From Roseimaritima multifibrata (GTDB lineage: Bacteria > Planctomycetota > Planctomycetia > Pirellulales > Pirellulaceae), in assembly GCF_007741495.1 (NCBI RefSeq), contig NZ_CP036262.1, positions 4,464,001-4,528,000 of the forward strand: DNA of 64,000 nt, given 5' to 3'. A model generated the notes under the pieces. It worked only from the letters and a program-made list of their open reading frames with translations, had not been told where the DNA came from and searched no databases. The position numbers were made by a program, and so were the translations under genes. Position 1 is the stretch's first letter. Each line of letters begins with the position of its first letter. This document shows positions 8,676-18,415 of the stretch, in pieces.

Positions 8676-8935
8676 ACAACAAAACTAAAGCACCACATGG
8701 GGGGACGCAAGCACCAAGTCTCCGTTAGTCTAAAGAAAATCCAAATTTTCCTTGCCGTCATGATTCACTCGTTTTCTTTCCACCATCAAAGCAAAAGAAA
8801 GGATACACCCCAAGTGGAACTATCTCGTGGCTCAGGGAATGAATACAAATTTATCTAAAATGTCAAACCATTTTTGGTGCCGTAGCACGGTCGGTTGGTT
8901 CGAACTTGATGGGACCGGCAGCAGCAGATAACGGG

Positions 8936-9340
8936 TTACGAAGAGAGGATCTCTGCATTGGGCAGGCGTTCACGCAGTGCTTTTATTCCCTCTGGAGTGA
9001 GCTTCGTGTCGGCGACATCGATGTAGTTGAGGGCCATTGCGATGAGAGTGGGAACCGATGCGTCGGTCACCAGCGTTCCGCACAAGTTAAGTCGCGTGAG
9101 GTTTGGCAGCTGTGCAATCAGCTCGATCGCTCGATCGGTAACGCCGGTTTCCCAGAAGCTGATCCCATCGAGATTTGGCAGCGAAAGCAGCGGCTGGACG
9201 TCTGCGTCGGTAATCTCCATTTTGTTGAAGTCGATATCGACGATGTCCTCGTTCGGAATTTTCTCGCGGCCGCGAAAAGGTTCACCGAGGAACGAGAAGC
9301 GAACTCCTCGGTCCGTCAAAGCGATCATAGCAGCATCCAT
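8936..9340 (-). CDS. Small leucine-rich-repeat protein
   Basis: 134 aa built of bacterial cysteine-containing/internalin-type LRRs: ITDADVQPLLSLPNLDGISF, VTDRAIELIAQLPNLTRLNL, VTDASVPTLIAM and LTPEGIKALRERLPNAE. It has no signal peptide or anchor and is probably a small cytosolic interaction module. The start at 9340 was chosen because GGAGAGAGG ends four bases before this ATG. An ATG at 9353-9355 would place that Shine-Dalgarno sequence inside the gene. It is short compared with most planctomycete LRR proteins, so it may be a single-domain derivative. It has no partner next door. Confidence 0.75.
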   Translation of the reverse strand: MDAAMIALTDRGVRFSFLGEPFRGREKIPNEDIVDIDFNKMEITDADVQPLLSLPNLDGISFWETGVTDRAIELIAQLPNLTRLNLCGTLVTDASVPTLIAMALNYIDVADTKLTPEGIKALRERLPNAEILSS

Positions 9341-9359
9341 TAAACCTCTCTCCATCCTG

Positions 9360-9872
9360 AACCGTTAATGTTTAGCTGGTCGATAAGCGAACGCTCCGTC
9401 TGTGGGCTTCTGACGGATTGCATTCCGCGGCTCCCATGCTTCTCCGGCGATGACGCGTCCCCTCTTCATTCTTTTCCCAATCTCCGGCGGCTCAAGGCAT
9501 GATGCTGTGTTGAAGTTTTGGGCAAGAAAATGGGGGCAAGAAAATGATGTGCGGATCGGGACTGGTCCGGGGCGTCCTGTCACTAAGTCTCTTGTTTAAT
9601 AATAACGTACCGGGAAACCGAAGAGGATGCTGCGGACGCTTCGGGCCACAGCAGTACGGATAGATGCTGGTTGACTTACTTGCTCAGGCGAATCGTGCTA
9701 AGTCGTCGTTAATCGGAACGGTTACTCCCTTTTCCATTCGCTCTAGCGGCTTGACGCCAAATTCGCTTTGGTGTCTTGCTGTACTTACACAGGGAAGGGG
9801 ACTAACGGTAACGCCGAATCTGCCTATAAACGCATTTGCTAAAACCCTGGAAAACCGATCGAAGGAAGATGG
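9360..9872. other. Gap without convincing gene
   Basis: A direct repeat of GGGCAAGAAAATG occurs near 9522-9547. The small open frames here have no family likeness. Nothing regulatory is recognisable except that the promoter of the LRR gene must lie at its left end. Confidence 0.4.
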
Positions 9873-11138
9873 TTAGTACTTGGGAAAGATGGCCGGAGTC
9901 GGAAAGCGGTCTTCGTGGTCGAAGTTGAACAAGTATTCCTCGCGAGGCAATTGCATCTTGGGCCAGCTTTGCGGGCGGACGCGGACGATTCTTGTGGGGC
10001 GGATGCCTTCGATAATCAGGTCGGTCTCATACTGAATTTGGATGCCGCTGCTGCCGAGCGGGATTTTTCCCGTTGCCTGAGTGACGTCAAGGATTTTGCC
10101 GGCGGAAGCCATGTGCGAGGGGCCGTAGTGGCCGGAAGTGTGTTTCAAGGTGTTCTCGGCTGCATTCATTTGTGCCCCGACACCTTTTTGGAAATCGGCG
10201 TAGAGGGAGGGATCCATTCCACCGAACAGTGTCGCGGTGACCGTCGCGCGACCGAACTTTCCATATTCGACCGCATCCACCCAGGCTGGCATCCAGCGGC
10301 TGCGGATGAATACTTTGTGCGTCTCGGTCTGCAATTGGGCGGCGTGTCCGATGGAGGCATCATCCAACCAGATGTCCGAGATGTGGAAGCGTGTGAAAGC
10401 GCCACTCAGGCCATCTCCCGCTGCGGGTTTCCACGTGATTCCAAGCAGAACCGCTTGGCCGCCCAGGTCTTTCTTGCCGCTCGCGGGCCATGCATCTTCG
10501 GCGATCATGTCCGCAACGGTGATGCGTTCGCGTCCGCGCCAGATTCGGGTGGCGGAGTCGAAGGTCAACTCTTCATCGCTGAAGTTGCCGTCTCCGCCTA
10601 CCTTCGGCTGGCGGCTAGCGATGATCCTACCCGTATTGTTCTCAAGCTCCACTTCCTTAAGCTTCCAGACCATTCCCTGGTCCAGGCAGTGGCTGGGTTC
10701 GTCTTCCAGCAGGAGCACATGATTCTCCGCCGGCGTGGTGCCGATGCCTCGATAATGCCCTACGTCTTTCGTCTTGCTATCGACCGGCAATACAGGCACG
10801 GCGGAAATTTTCGGGTCAGGCGGTAGGAAAGCCTGGGCGTGCATCACGGTACCAAGCGGGATGTCGCGAAGATCCGCCGGCGCACCGTGATACCGGATGA
10901 CACCGTAAGGAAGCATTGCAAAAGGCTGCGGATCGTTTCGGTAAAATTTACCGGTCCCTTCCACACGGAGACTACCGCGGCGGTTCGCATGGTCCACGAA
11001 CACAATTTCGCCTCGATAGGCGTGCGCCTTTTCCAATGGCGGAAACTTCCCAGCTTTGGGACGGAACGGTTCATTCGCGATCGTCAAAGTCGGGGTCAAC
11101 ATTAAGAGCGATAGACAGAACGTTGCGGCTGGTCTCAT
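9873..11138 (-). CDS. Secreted planctomycete protein of unknown function
   Basis: 421 aa with a signal peptide (MRPAATFCLSLLMLTPTLTI, cleavage near ANE). The mature part is beta-rich: it begins FRPKAGKFPPLEKAHAYRGE, contains DHANRRGSLRVEG and PEDG-free loops, and ends EEYLFNFDHEDRFPTPAIFP. I do not recognise a Pfam family. It lies 59 bp downstream of the DUF1552 gene on the same strand, and the set DUF1592-DUF1552-this gene looks like one transcriptional unit. By context it may work with those exported proteins at the cell envelope; this is inference. Confidence 0.8.
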   Translation of the reverse strand: MRPAATFCLSLLMLTPTLTIANEPFRPKAGKFPPLEKAHAYRGEIVFVDHANRRGSLRVEGTGKFYRNDPQPFAMLPYGVIRYHGAPADLRDIPLGTVMHAQAFLPPDPKISAVPVLPVDSKTKDVGHYRGIGTTPAENHVLLLEDEPSHCLDQGMVWKLKEVELENNTGRIIASRQPKVGGDGNFSDEELTFDSATRIWRGRERITVADMIAEDAWPASGKKDLGGQAVLLGITWKPAAGDGLSGAFTRFHISDIWLDDASIGHAAQLQTETHKVFIRSRWMPAWVDAVEYGKFGRATVTATLFGGMDPSLYADFQKGVGAQMNAAENTLKHTSGHYGPSHMASAGKILDVTQATGKIPLGSSGIQIQYETDLIIEGIRPTRIVRVRPQSWPKMQLPREEYLFNFDHEDRFPTPAIFPKY

Positions 11139-11197
11139 GTTTGCGGGCGTCGTTAGCGGGTAGCGGGTAGAGTTGAGCGGCTAAAGCTGAAAGCTTC

Positions 11198-12550
11198 TTA
11201 AACTTCAATCACCTGGTTGCTGTCAGCGAATTGGTCGACTTCGACCCCCATCCGCTGAGCCATCATCAGCAACAGGTTACTCATGTGGGCGTCCGGATTC
11301 GCAGGGCGACTACAGAGCCGATAGTGTTCTCCGGGTCGGTCTAGCTGATATCCGTCGAAATGGCCTTGGTTGAAATCGAGATGACTGCCGTGCCGCAGAC
11401 CGAGTTCCGAACCGCCGGCGAGCACCAGAGGGAGATTGGCGTTGCCGTGGCTGTGACCGTAAGACATGCCGCTGCCGAACAACGACATCGTCGAGTCGAG
11501 TAACGGTTTGCCGTTAACGTCCTTGGTCTCGGCAAGCCGGCTGAGGAAATAGCCGAACTGCTCGATGGCGAAGGTGTCGTAGTTGGTCAGTTTCTCCATG
11601 TAGCCCGGATCACCGCCATGGTGGCTAAGTTGATGACGCGACTCGGTGATGCCGATTTCGGGAATGGCAATCGCCTGGCCTTCGCCCCCCATGCTGAAGG
11701 TGGCCACGCGAGTCACATCCGTCTGAAAGGCGAGCACCATCAGGTCGTAGACCGTGCGGAAATAGTCTCCGGCCATGGTGACGGCGATGTCGCGGTCGGT
11801 ACGTTTACGATCATTTTCCGAGATGTCGGGCAGCGGAGTGTCCAGCCACGCATCGGCTCGCCGCGTGCGGATCTCCGCCTCACGCACCGACGTCATATAC
11901 TGTTCCATACGTCCTTTGTCAGCAGCCCCCATCTTCTGCTCCAGTCGCCGCACTTCGGCGAGGTTGTCGTCCAGCACGCTGGCTTTACGACGTAAGGCTC
12001 GACGCTGGGCTGCGACGCCTCCTTTGGGTTTCTCGAATAGCGACGCAAAGATCTCACTGCAGCGACGCAGCGGAGGCAGCCCAACTCCATCGGCCGTCCA
12101 GGCAAGCGATTCCTGGTTGATGGCAATTTCCATCGATGGGTAACGCGTATGCTGGGCCGTGATTTCGGCCATCTTCTGGTCCACCGAGATGGAATTGCGA
12201 TCCGTCGGCCCCAGCTTACCGCCGGTAAGCCAGATCTTAATGCAGTTGTGGTGGTGGCCGAGACCTCCCGGGTGATGCAGACCGCTGATCGGGGTGATGA
12301 CACCGCGATACTTCTCCAAAGGCTTTAGTGATTTGGAGAATTCGTAGCCCTTGCCCGGCGTCGTTATCTGGTAATTCAGCGAATGGACGCCGTTGGCCAG
12401 ATAGATGAAAGCACTGCGCCGCGGTGAGGATACTGGTTCTGACGCACGAAGCGGAATCATGCATTCCAGCATTGGCAGCGAAATGCAAGTACCTAGTGCG
12501 CGTAGAGCGTGGCGACGGTTGATCAGCCAGGATTGGGAGAGGAAAGTCAT
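11198..12550 (-). CDS. DUF1552 family exported protein
   Basis: 450 aa. The N-terminus carries a twin-Arg-like signal ([11 protein letters not shown]), then [20 protein letters not shown]. The body has the DUF1552 hallmarks [84 protein letters not shown] and the final [15 protein letters not shown]. The last of these resembles the alkaline-phosphatase-like DUF1501 group. The family is abundant in planctomycetes, and its enzymatic role is not established. It is usually the immediate partner of a DUF1592 cytochrome. Here that partner is 2.3 kb upstream with a repeat block in between, so the normal co-transcription may be disturbed. Confidence 0.93.
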   Translation of the reverse strand: MTFLSQSWLINRRHALRALGTCISLPMLECMIPLRASEPVSSPRRSAFIYLANGVHSLNYQITTPGKGYEFSKSLKPLEKYRGVITPISGLHHPGGLGHHHNCIKIWLTGGKLGPTDRNSISVDQKMAEITAQHTRYPSMEIAINQESLAWTADGVGLPPLRRCSEIFASLFEKPKGGVAAQRRALRRKASVLDDNLAEVRRLEQKMGAADKGRMEQYMTSVREAEIRTRRADAWLDTPLPDISENDRKRTDRDIAVTMAGDYFRTVYDLMVLAFQTDVTRVATFSMGGEGQAIAIPEIGITESRHQLSHHGGDPGYMEKLTNYDTFAIEQFGYFLSRLAETKDVNGKPLLDSTMSLFGSGMSYGHSHGNANLPLVLAGGSELGLRHGSHLDFNQGHFDGYQLDRPGEHYRLCSRPANPDAHMSNLLLMMAQRMGVEVDQFADSNQVIEV

Positions 12551-12555
12551 TAGGT

Positions 12556-13735
12556 TTTTCTTGGGCTGGTGGCTTTGGGTTGTGCTGGTGGGCTGCTGCG
12601 TTGCTGGAGGAAAATGATTAAGTAGTAATGGAAATTGGAGAATTCAGAATGGGTGCTTTTGGTTGTGGCTTATTGCGGGGTTTTGTGACTCGGGCTTCGT
12701 GGTTCGGTTTGTTCTGCGGGGAGGAAGCTGCGTTGCTTGGAAAGGAAATGAGTAAGGAGTAATGGAAATTGGAGAATGCTGAATGGGTGGTTTGGTTGCT
12801 GCTTTTTGCGGGGTTGGGCGATTCAGGCTTCGTGGTTCGGTTTGTTCTGCGGGGAGGCTGATGCGTTGCTTGGGGAGGAAATGAGTAAGGAGTAATGGAA
12901 ATTGGAGAATGCAGAATGGGTGGTTTTGGATGTGGCTTTTTGCGGGGTTGGGCGATTCAGGCTTCGTGGTTCGGTTTGTTCTGCGGGCAGGCTGCTGCGT
13001 TGCTTGGAAAGAATGATTAAGGAGTAATGGAAATTGGAGAATGCAGAATGGGTGCTTTTGGTTGCTGCTTTTTGCGGGGTTGGGCGATTCAGGCTTCGTG
13101 GTTCGGTTTGTTCTGCGGGCAGGCTGCTGCGTTGCTTGGAAAGAATGATTAAGGAGTAATGGAAATTGGAGAATGCAGAATGGGTGGTTTTGGTTGCTGC
13201 TTTTTGCGGGGTTGGGCGATTCAGGCTTCGTGGTTCGGTTTGTTCTGCGGGGTGACTGCTGCGTTGCTTGGAAAGAATGATTAAGTAGTAATGGAAATTG
13301 GAGAATGCTGAATGGGTGGTTTGGTTGTTGCTTTTTGCGGGGTTGGGCGATTCAGGCTTCGTGGTTCGGTTTGTTCTGCGGCGAGGCTGCTGCGTTGCTT
13401 GGGGAGGAAATGAGTAAGAAGTAATGGAAATTGGAGAATGCTGAATGGGTGCTTTTGGTTGCTGCTTTTTGCTGGGTTGGGCGACTCAAGCGATTCGACG
13501 TTGGGAGTTGGTTGTGCTGGTGGGTTGATGCGTTGCTTGGTGAGAATGATTAAGGAGTAATGGAAATTGGAGAATGCAGAATGGGTGGTTTTGGTTGTTG
13601 CTTTTTGCGGGGTTTTGCGACTCGGGCTTCGTGGTTCAGTTGGTTGTGCTGGTGGGTTGATGCGTTGCTTGGAAAGAATGATTAAGTAGTAATGGAAATT
13701 GGAAATTGCAGAATGGATGCTTGTAGTTGTGGCTG
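12556..13735. repeat. Tandem array of ~132-bp units (left array), nine copies
   Basis: The motif TAATGGAAATTGGAGAATGC recurs with small changes at 12626, 12760, 12893, 13025, 13157, 13289, 13422, 13558 and 13690, so the spacing is 132-136 bp. The remainder of each unit (TTTTTGCGGGGTTGGGCGAT, TTCGTGGTTCGGTTTGTTCT, GCTGCGTTGCTTGG, AATGATTAAGGAG) is also conserved, with base changes and 1-4 bp indels. The array begins only a few bases from the DUF1552 start codon and ends at the stop codon of the four-helix-bundle gene. The shared motif reads on the plus strand, towards that gene. Confidence 0.95.
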
Positions 13736-14134
13736 TCAGTTTTTGTCGGGCTGTGAATGGTTGGATTTGGCTGTGACTAGTGACTTGGCGATGATCTTGC
13801 AGAGTTGATCGCACTCGTCTCGTAGCTGTTCGAGACGTTGTTCGGGTATTAACTCGGACTTGACAATTAAGCGTATCCAAACGGAGCTTTCTCGCAGTTC
13901 TTTTAGGACGATTGCCAGTTTGTGAATAAAATCCTTCTTGCTTTCCGCGGCACATGCTTCTGCATAATTCGGAGCAGGAGACGTACCCGACCGAACAATC
14001 TGTCCGGCAATGTGCCTTCCCAGCCGGGTGCTTGGCAGCGCATCAACTGCTTTCCCAACTCGAACAGCAAACTCCAGCAATCGTTCTTCAATATCCGCTC
14101 CCTTCCTCTCCACACCTCTCCCTTCATTTTGCAT
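13736..14134 (-). CDS. Four-helix-bundle protein (S23/IVP family)
   Basis: 132 aa, all-helical. Family landmarks are LLEFAVRVGKAVDALPSTRL, GRHIAGQIVRSGTSPAPNYAEA, AESKKDFIHKLAIVLKELRE, SSVWIRLIVKSELIPEQRLE and LRDECDQLCKIIAKSL. These are the proteins first seen as ORFs in 23S rRNA intervening sequences and related in fold to the Avd accessory protein of diversity-generating retroelements. No reverse transcriptase, variable gene or 23S rRNA is nearby. The gene is bounded by two arrays carrying the same motif in opposite orientation. Its own start overlaps a copy (ATGGAGATTGGAAAATGC at the N-terminus, another ATG ten codons off), so the start may be a few codons away. It lies between DUF1592 and DUF1552 on their strand. 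Confidence 0.85.
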   Translation of the reverse strand: MQNEGRGVERKGADIEERLLEFAVRVGKAVDALPSTRLGRHIAGQIVRSGTSPAPNYAEACAAESKKDFIHKLAIVLKELRESSVWIRLIVKSELIPEQRLEQLRDECDQLCKIIAKSLVTAKSNHSQPDKN

Positions 14135-14812
14135 TTTCCAATCTCCATTAAATATTAATCATTCCCACTCCACTTCACTTCGTCGCTTCCCCAAAGCACC
14201 AAAATCCCCACCAAAACCAAACCACCAACAACTCCGCATTCCTTCTCAGTAAAGTCTCCCAAAAAGCCATTCTGCAATCTCCAATTTCCATTACTCCTTA
14301 ACCATTCCCACTTCACCTCACTTCGCCGCTTCCCCAAAACTCCAAAACTCCAAAACTCCAAAACTCCAAAACTCCAAAACTCCAAAACTCCAAAACTCCA
14401 AAACTCCAAAACTCCAAAATCGCCACCACAACCAAACCACCACAAACTCCGCATTCCTTCTCAGTAAAGTCACCCAAAACAGCCATTCTGCATTCTCCAA
14501 TCTCCATTAAATATTAATCATTCCCACTCCACCTCACTTCGCCGCTTCCCCAAAGCTCCAAAATCGCCACCAAAAACAAACCACCAACAACTCCGCGTTC
14601 CTTCTCCGTAAAGTCACCCCAAAAGCCATTCTGCATTTTCCAATTTCCATTACTCCTTAATCATTCACACTCCACCGCACTTCGCCGCTTCCCCCAAGCT
14701 CCAAAATCGCCACCACAATCAAACCACCAGCTCCGCATACCTTCTCCGTAAAGTCTCCCCAAACAGCCATTCTGCATTTTCCAATCTCCAATAAATATTA
14801 ATCATTCAACCA
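14125..14812. repeat. Tandem array of ~143-bp units (right array), five copies
   Basis: CATTCTGCATT-type anchors lie at 14125, 14268, 14484, 14627 and 14768, giving steps of 143, 216, 143 and 141 bp. The long unit is explained by an 8-bp repeat tract inside it (14334-14419). On the minus strand each unit reads GAATGATTAATATTTAATGG then AGATTGGAGAATGCAGAATG, the same motif as in the left array but pointing the other way. The rest of the unit (CTTTACTGAGAAGGAATGCG, GGAAGCGGCGAAGTG) differs from the left array. It runs from the start of the four-helix-bundle gene to the stop of the DUF1592 gene. Confidence 0.93.
14334..14419. repeat. Octanucleotide tract (CCAAAACT)n
   Basis: Ten full copies of CCAAAACT (14334-14413) and six further bases. 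Other units of the same array have a single copy here, so the tract arose by slippage within one unit. The open frames it creates (FWSFGVLE repeats) are artefacts. Confidence 0.95.
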
Positions 14813-14821
14813 CACCTCATT

Positions 14822-17320
14822 TCACCGCTTCCTCAAGAGCTCCGACATCGCCACCGCACGCACAATATCACGGACTCCGTGTTGATTCTCTTTCGCTTCG
14901 TCGAAAATCGCTTGGGTATCTTCTAAATCATCCACGGTCAGTACGCGGCGTAGCGCGTAGGTACTTAGGTGCTCGATGAACGCTTGCAGGAACGCGTCAC
15001 GATCTTCTAGCAGCAATTGTTTAAACTGATCGGAATCGCTGAACTCGCGACCATTGGGCAAAACTCCCGATGCATCGACTTGCGGATCTTTGCCTTTTCC
15101 ACCTTCGACGCGTTCGTGCGTGCGCCACTGGCCTATCGCGTCATATTGTTCGAACGCAAAGCCAAGCGGATCGATGTTTCGATGGCAAGCTGCACAACTG
15201 GCGTTCTGGGCGTGAACCGCCAACCGTTGCCGAATGGTGATCTTATCCCCTTCAGGCGGAACCGGTTCGATCGGCTCCACATTTGCCGGCGGTGGTGGTG
15301 GCGTTTTGTTGAAAATGGATTCACTCAGCCATGCACCGCGGTGAACCGGGCGATGACGGGTGCCGTCGGATGACAAGCCGAGCACTGCCCCCATTGTCAG
15401 CAGACCGCCGCGATGATCGTCCGGCTTAAGCGAAACTCGCTGAAAACCACCCGAAGTCGACTCCGGCAGGCCGTAAAAGTCACCCAATCGAGCATTGGTC
15501 ATCGTCCAGTCCGAATGAATGAACTCATCCAGCGGAAGATTCTTTGCGAACATCTCACGGAAGAATTCAACCGGCTCGTTCCGCATGCTTGTTTCCAACC
15601 AGTCGTCGTAGCCGGGGAAGAGATTCTTATCGGGCGGGAACATGCCGACTCGGTGCAATTGCAACCATTGCCTCGAGAAGTCTTCGATGAATCGATGGAT
15701 TCGAACGTCCGTCAGCATCCGATCGACCTGTTTCGCAAGGACGAAGGATCCTGTCTCTGGAGTTTCGGAATCGCTCGACTGGCGGCCTGGCGCACATAGG
15801 AAACCACTGCCAGCGGCCGCATTAAGATCATCATCGGGCATCGAACTCCAAAGGAAATAAGACAACCGCGAGGCGAGTTCCCAATCCGTCAGCCGTTCGC
15901 GCGCTACCAAATCGCCCTCAACTAGGTAGATAAAGTGCCGTGACGTCAGCACTCCCTTCAACGCGACCTCATAGGCATCGGCCAGGCTTTCGCCCGCATC
16001 GCGTTCGGCTTGGTAGGATTGCAGATAGTTTTGCAACTCTTGCATATTCACCGGACGCCGCCAAGCTCGCTGGGCGAAACGCTGCAGATGCTCCGCAACC
16101 ACTTCGGGCGTCGCGTCTTCTGGAGGGAGCACGCCACTGCGCCGCGATTTCTCCGCGTCCGTTACCAGCGGCCCTTCCCACTCAATCCAATCGAGGATGA
16201 CCGTCGAAAAAAGGCCGTTCCCCTTTTCATCAAACATTTGTGGGGCGTTGGGGTTCAGCAGCAGAGGTTCGCTGCTATGCGTGAAAATGTATCCACCGCC
16301 GCTGGAGAGCACGTTGCGGAAAGCGGAGCCTTTTCTTTCATCGACCATGTCGGTGGCCACGACGCAGAATTCTAAATTCGTTGGCATCTCGAGGAGCGTT
16401 TCGAACTCATAGACCTTTGGAGCGTCCTCCGGTGCAGTGATGTCAAATTCAATCAGCCCGTTGACGTTTTCCCTGCTGGCGCCTGTCACCTTACCGATGC
16501 TTAGGTGTGCCGGTTGGCCGCCGGGGGGCCGAGTTCCGCTGGCCTGGATGCGGACTTTGTAGAGCCCACTATGTTCGGGGCCGGTTCTCCCAAACCACCT
16601 TGACGATAACGCGTTCTGGACTCGACCGGGAAACAGGAGGTACCGCAACGGCCGTTCGATGCCGAGGCGATCCAACGCTTCTTGCTGAGGCTTTCCGCCT
16701 CCGTAACGTAACTCGGCCGCGGTTTTGCGAACCTTGCGAGCCTCGCCGGATGCTTCGGAGAAAGCGCGGTCTAGTACGACTTCCGCGGCGTGATAATAGC
16801 GGTCAACATGCGACGGGGAGAGTGAAAGTTCCGAACCAATCCGTTCGTAACCGTGCCATAAAGTGTCTTCGTTTAACTCACCTGGCTGAGTCGGATCATA
16901 GCGCACGCCCAGTAGGTCATAGACCGTGTTCTGATACTCCTTGCGGCTCAGTCGATAATGAGCCACCGGCGCGCGAGCGGCCATCCGCGCAGCCTTGCCT
17001 TCCTTAATCTGAGAATGGAGCTTCGAGACGAACGCTGCGATCTCATCCTGAGTCGGCTGCGGCTCATCCTCGGGAGGCATCTGTCCGGCGTTGATCCGCT
17101 CAATGACCTCCCCCCAGTGCTGGGCATCAACGCCTGACGAGAAGTCGCGAGAGAGCTGATCAAGACGTACCTCGCCCTCATCCGCTTCCGGCCCATGACA
17201 GCGATTACAGTGCTGCGTAAGAAATGCCTCGAATGGGTCAGCTCCACGAACAGCACCAGCCAAGGAAAAGCTGGCGATCATAAGCACGATTGAACGAGCA
17301 AAGAATTGAAAAACTAACAT
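14822..17320 (-). CDS. DUF1592 exported cytochrome c protein (PSD1-type)
   Basis: 832 aa from the ATG at 17320, chosen because the signal peptide follows directly ([20 protein letters not shown], cleavage near VRG-AD). Domains in order: planctomycete cytochrome c with haem site CNRCH and a distal GQMPP; DUF1587 ([18 protein letters not shown]); a carbohydrate-binding-like insert; DUF1595 ([15 protein letters not shown]); DUF1592 ([31 protein letters not shown]); DUF1588 ([42 protein letters not shown]-like [17 protein letters not shown]); and DUF1585 ([12 protein letters not shown]). It is expected in the periplasm; electron transfer or polymer oxidation is assumed for the family but unproven. 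Its stop abuts the right repeat array. Confidence 0.95.
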   Translation of the reverse strand: MLVFQFFARSIVLMIASFSLAGAVRGADPFEAFLTQHCNRCHGPEADEGEVRLDQLSRDFSSGVDAQHWGEVIERINAGQMPPEDEPQPTQDEIAAFVSKLHSQIKEGKAARMAARAPVAHYRLSRKEYQNTVYDLLGVRYDPTQPGELNEDTLWHGYERIGSELSLSPSHVDRYYHAAEVVLDRAFSEASGEARKVRKTAAELRYGGGKPQQEALDRLGIERPLRYLLFPGRVQNALSSRWFGRTGPEHSGLYKVRIQASGTRPPGGQPAHLSIGKVTGASRENVNGLIEFDITAPEDAPKVYEFETLLEMPTNLEFCVVATDMVDERKGSAFRNVLSSGGGYIFTHSSEPLLLNPNAPQMFDEKGNGLFSTVILDWIEWEGPLVTDAEKSRRSGVLPPEDATPEVVAEHLQRFAQRAWRRPVNMQELQNYLQSYQAERDAGESLADAYEVALKGVLTSRHFIYLVEGDLVARERLTDWELASRLSYFLWSSMPDDDLNAAAGSGFLCAPGRQSSDSETPETGSFVLAKQVDRMLTDVRIHRFIEDFSRQWLQLHRVGMFPPDKNLFPGYDDWLETSMRNEPVEFFREMFAKNLPLDEFIHSDWTMTNARLGDFYGLPESTSGGFQRVSLKPDDHRGGLLTMGAVLGLSSDGTRHRPVHRGAWLSESIFNKTPPPPPANVEPIEPVPPEGDKITIRQRLAVHAQNASCAACHRNIDPLGFAFEQYDAIGQWRTHERVEGGKGKDPQVDASGVLPNGREFSDSDQFKQLLLEDRDAFLQAFIEHLSTYALRRVLTVDDLEDTQAIFDEAKENQHGVRDIVRAVAMSELLRKR

Positions 17321-18415
17321 GGTTGATGAGAAAGCAAATCGCTTATCGGTGGTGGGTGGAGTGTAGTGAGTAGACAAGGTGGAGTCCGTCGCACGACAGG
17401 AGATTAAACACGTTCTGTCATCGCCTCGCCTCCCAGTCGATTCGTGTTGCCTGCAATTTCGACACAAAGTTCGTCGATTGTTTCATCGCATTGCCCTGTC
17501 GGCCAAAAGTCCATTATACGCTCGCAACGCTTGATGCTTTCTCCTAAATCAACCTTTTTGATGGCGTCTTGGAAACTGCCGGAAGAATCCGACCAGCAAC
17601 GCGTTGGAGGCAACAAATCGTCAGCACGCCGCGAGCTCCGATTACAAGCAGTCGAATTCTGCGTCGATCGCGAGACAAGTTTGTAAATCTCGTTCGATAC
17701 GCAGCTGATCGACCAGACCTTGGTTTTGTCAGGATCCACAGGTCTACCAGCATCCGTCGCACGAAATACGGCAACACGTTGGTGTCGATAGTCACGCGAC
17801 CATTGATCACAAATTGCGAATCCGCATCGATCAGGCTGGCGTGAAAGCGACGGCGTTCGGTCCGCTATTTTTTTTCGACCGGTCGGACCGTCGAAGCAGT
17901 GCCAGTCGCACAAAGTTGCCGCCCGCCAAACTCCGGCATCATACCTCTTGATCAAACAGCGCCGCATCTCACTGCCTCCTCAAAACCGATCCCCAGCGAA
18001 CCTAACGAAATGGTACCGCCGTAAGGGCTAAATCGAAGAAGGGTTTACGATGGTAAACAGCTTTGCGACCATAGTTCCCCGGAAGATCCTGGTTGCCATA
18101 CCGGCAACCATCGAACATGTTAAACTCGCCGATTGGAAGCTTAGCCTTGCCCGCGAACGGGTGTCCGGCAATTACTTGTGTTCACGATTTCGCGTCAGAA
18201 AGCGGTCCGTTTAATGAAGCGATTAAAGAGGACAGCTTGGGACCTGCACTGGAAGCAAAGTTGTCACTCACCTGACTGGCCGAGCTGTCGGTTTCGTGAT
18301 TGTCGCCTTTCGCTCCGCGGAAGAACGCTCCGTTAAAGCTAGTTACGCGGAGCGAAAGGCGACAATCTTTCTCCGTTTTCGATTCAATCGACAGCCCGTG
18401 AGGCTTGGAGTTATT
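17321..18415. other. Gap of ~1.1 kb, one doubtful minus-strand frame
   Basis: A minus-strand frame at 17404-17967 (187 codons) ends in a helical, protein-like stretch (DAIKKVDLGESIKRCERIMD). Its first 100 codons are Arg/Ser-rich and look out of frame. An overlapping frame contains VTIDTNVLPYFVRR, which resembles the first strand of PIN-domain toxins but is not continued. This may be a decayed gene; I cannot name it. The rest of the gap holds the inverted repeat at 18298-18367. Confidence 0.3.
18298..18367. repeat. 70-bp inverted repeat, copy 2 (also at 5276)
   Basis: The outer arms GATTGTCGCCTTTCGCTCCG and CGGAGCGAAAGGCGACAATC are perfectly complementary over 20 bp, with a centre containing AGAACGCTCCGTTAAAGCTA. 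It sits about 50 bp upstream of the esterase start, where it could affect the esterase promoter or mRNA leader. Confidence 0.9.

Noticed and set aside
14155-14507. Minus-strand frames with FWSFGVLE repeats
   Set aside because: They come from the CCAAAACT octamer tract and the array units; they have no protein-like character outside the repeat.
12556-14812. Possible diversity-generating retroelement (four-helix-bundle protein as Avd)
   Set aside because: No reverse transcriptase, template/variable repeat pair or variable target gene is present; the repeats are long tandem units.
17404-17967. 187-codon minus-strand frame upstream of the DUF1592 gene
   Set aside because: Its first part is Arg/Ser-rich like an out-of-frame translation, there is no family likeness, and a PIN-like start in another frame is not continued. 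It may be a remnant but is not supported as a gene.
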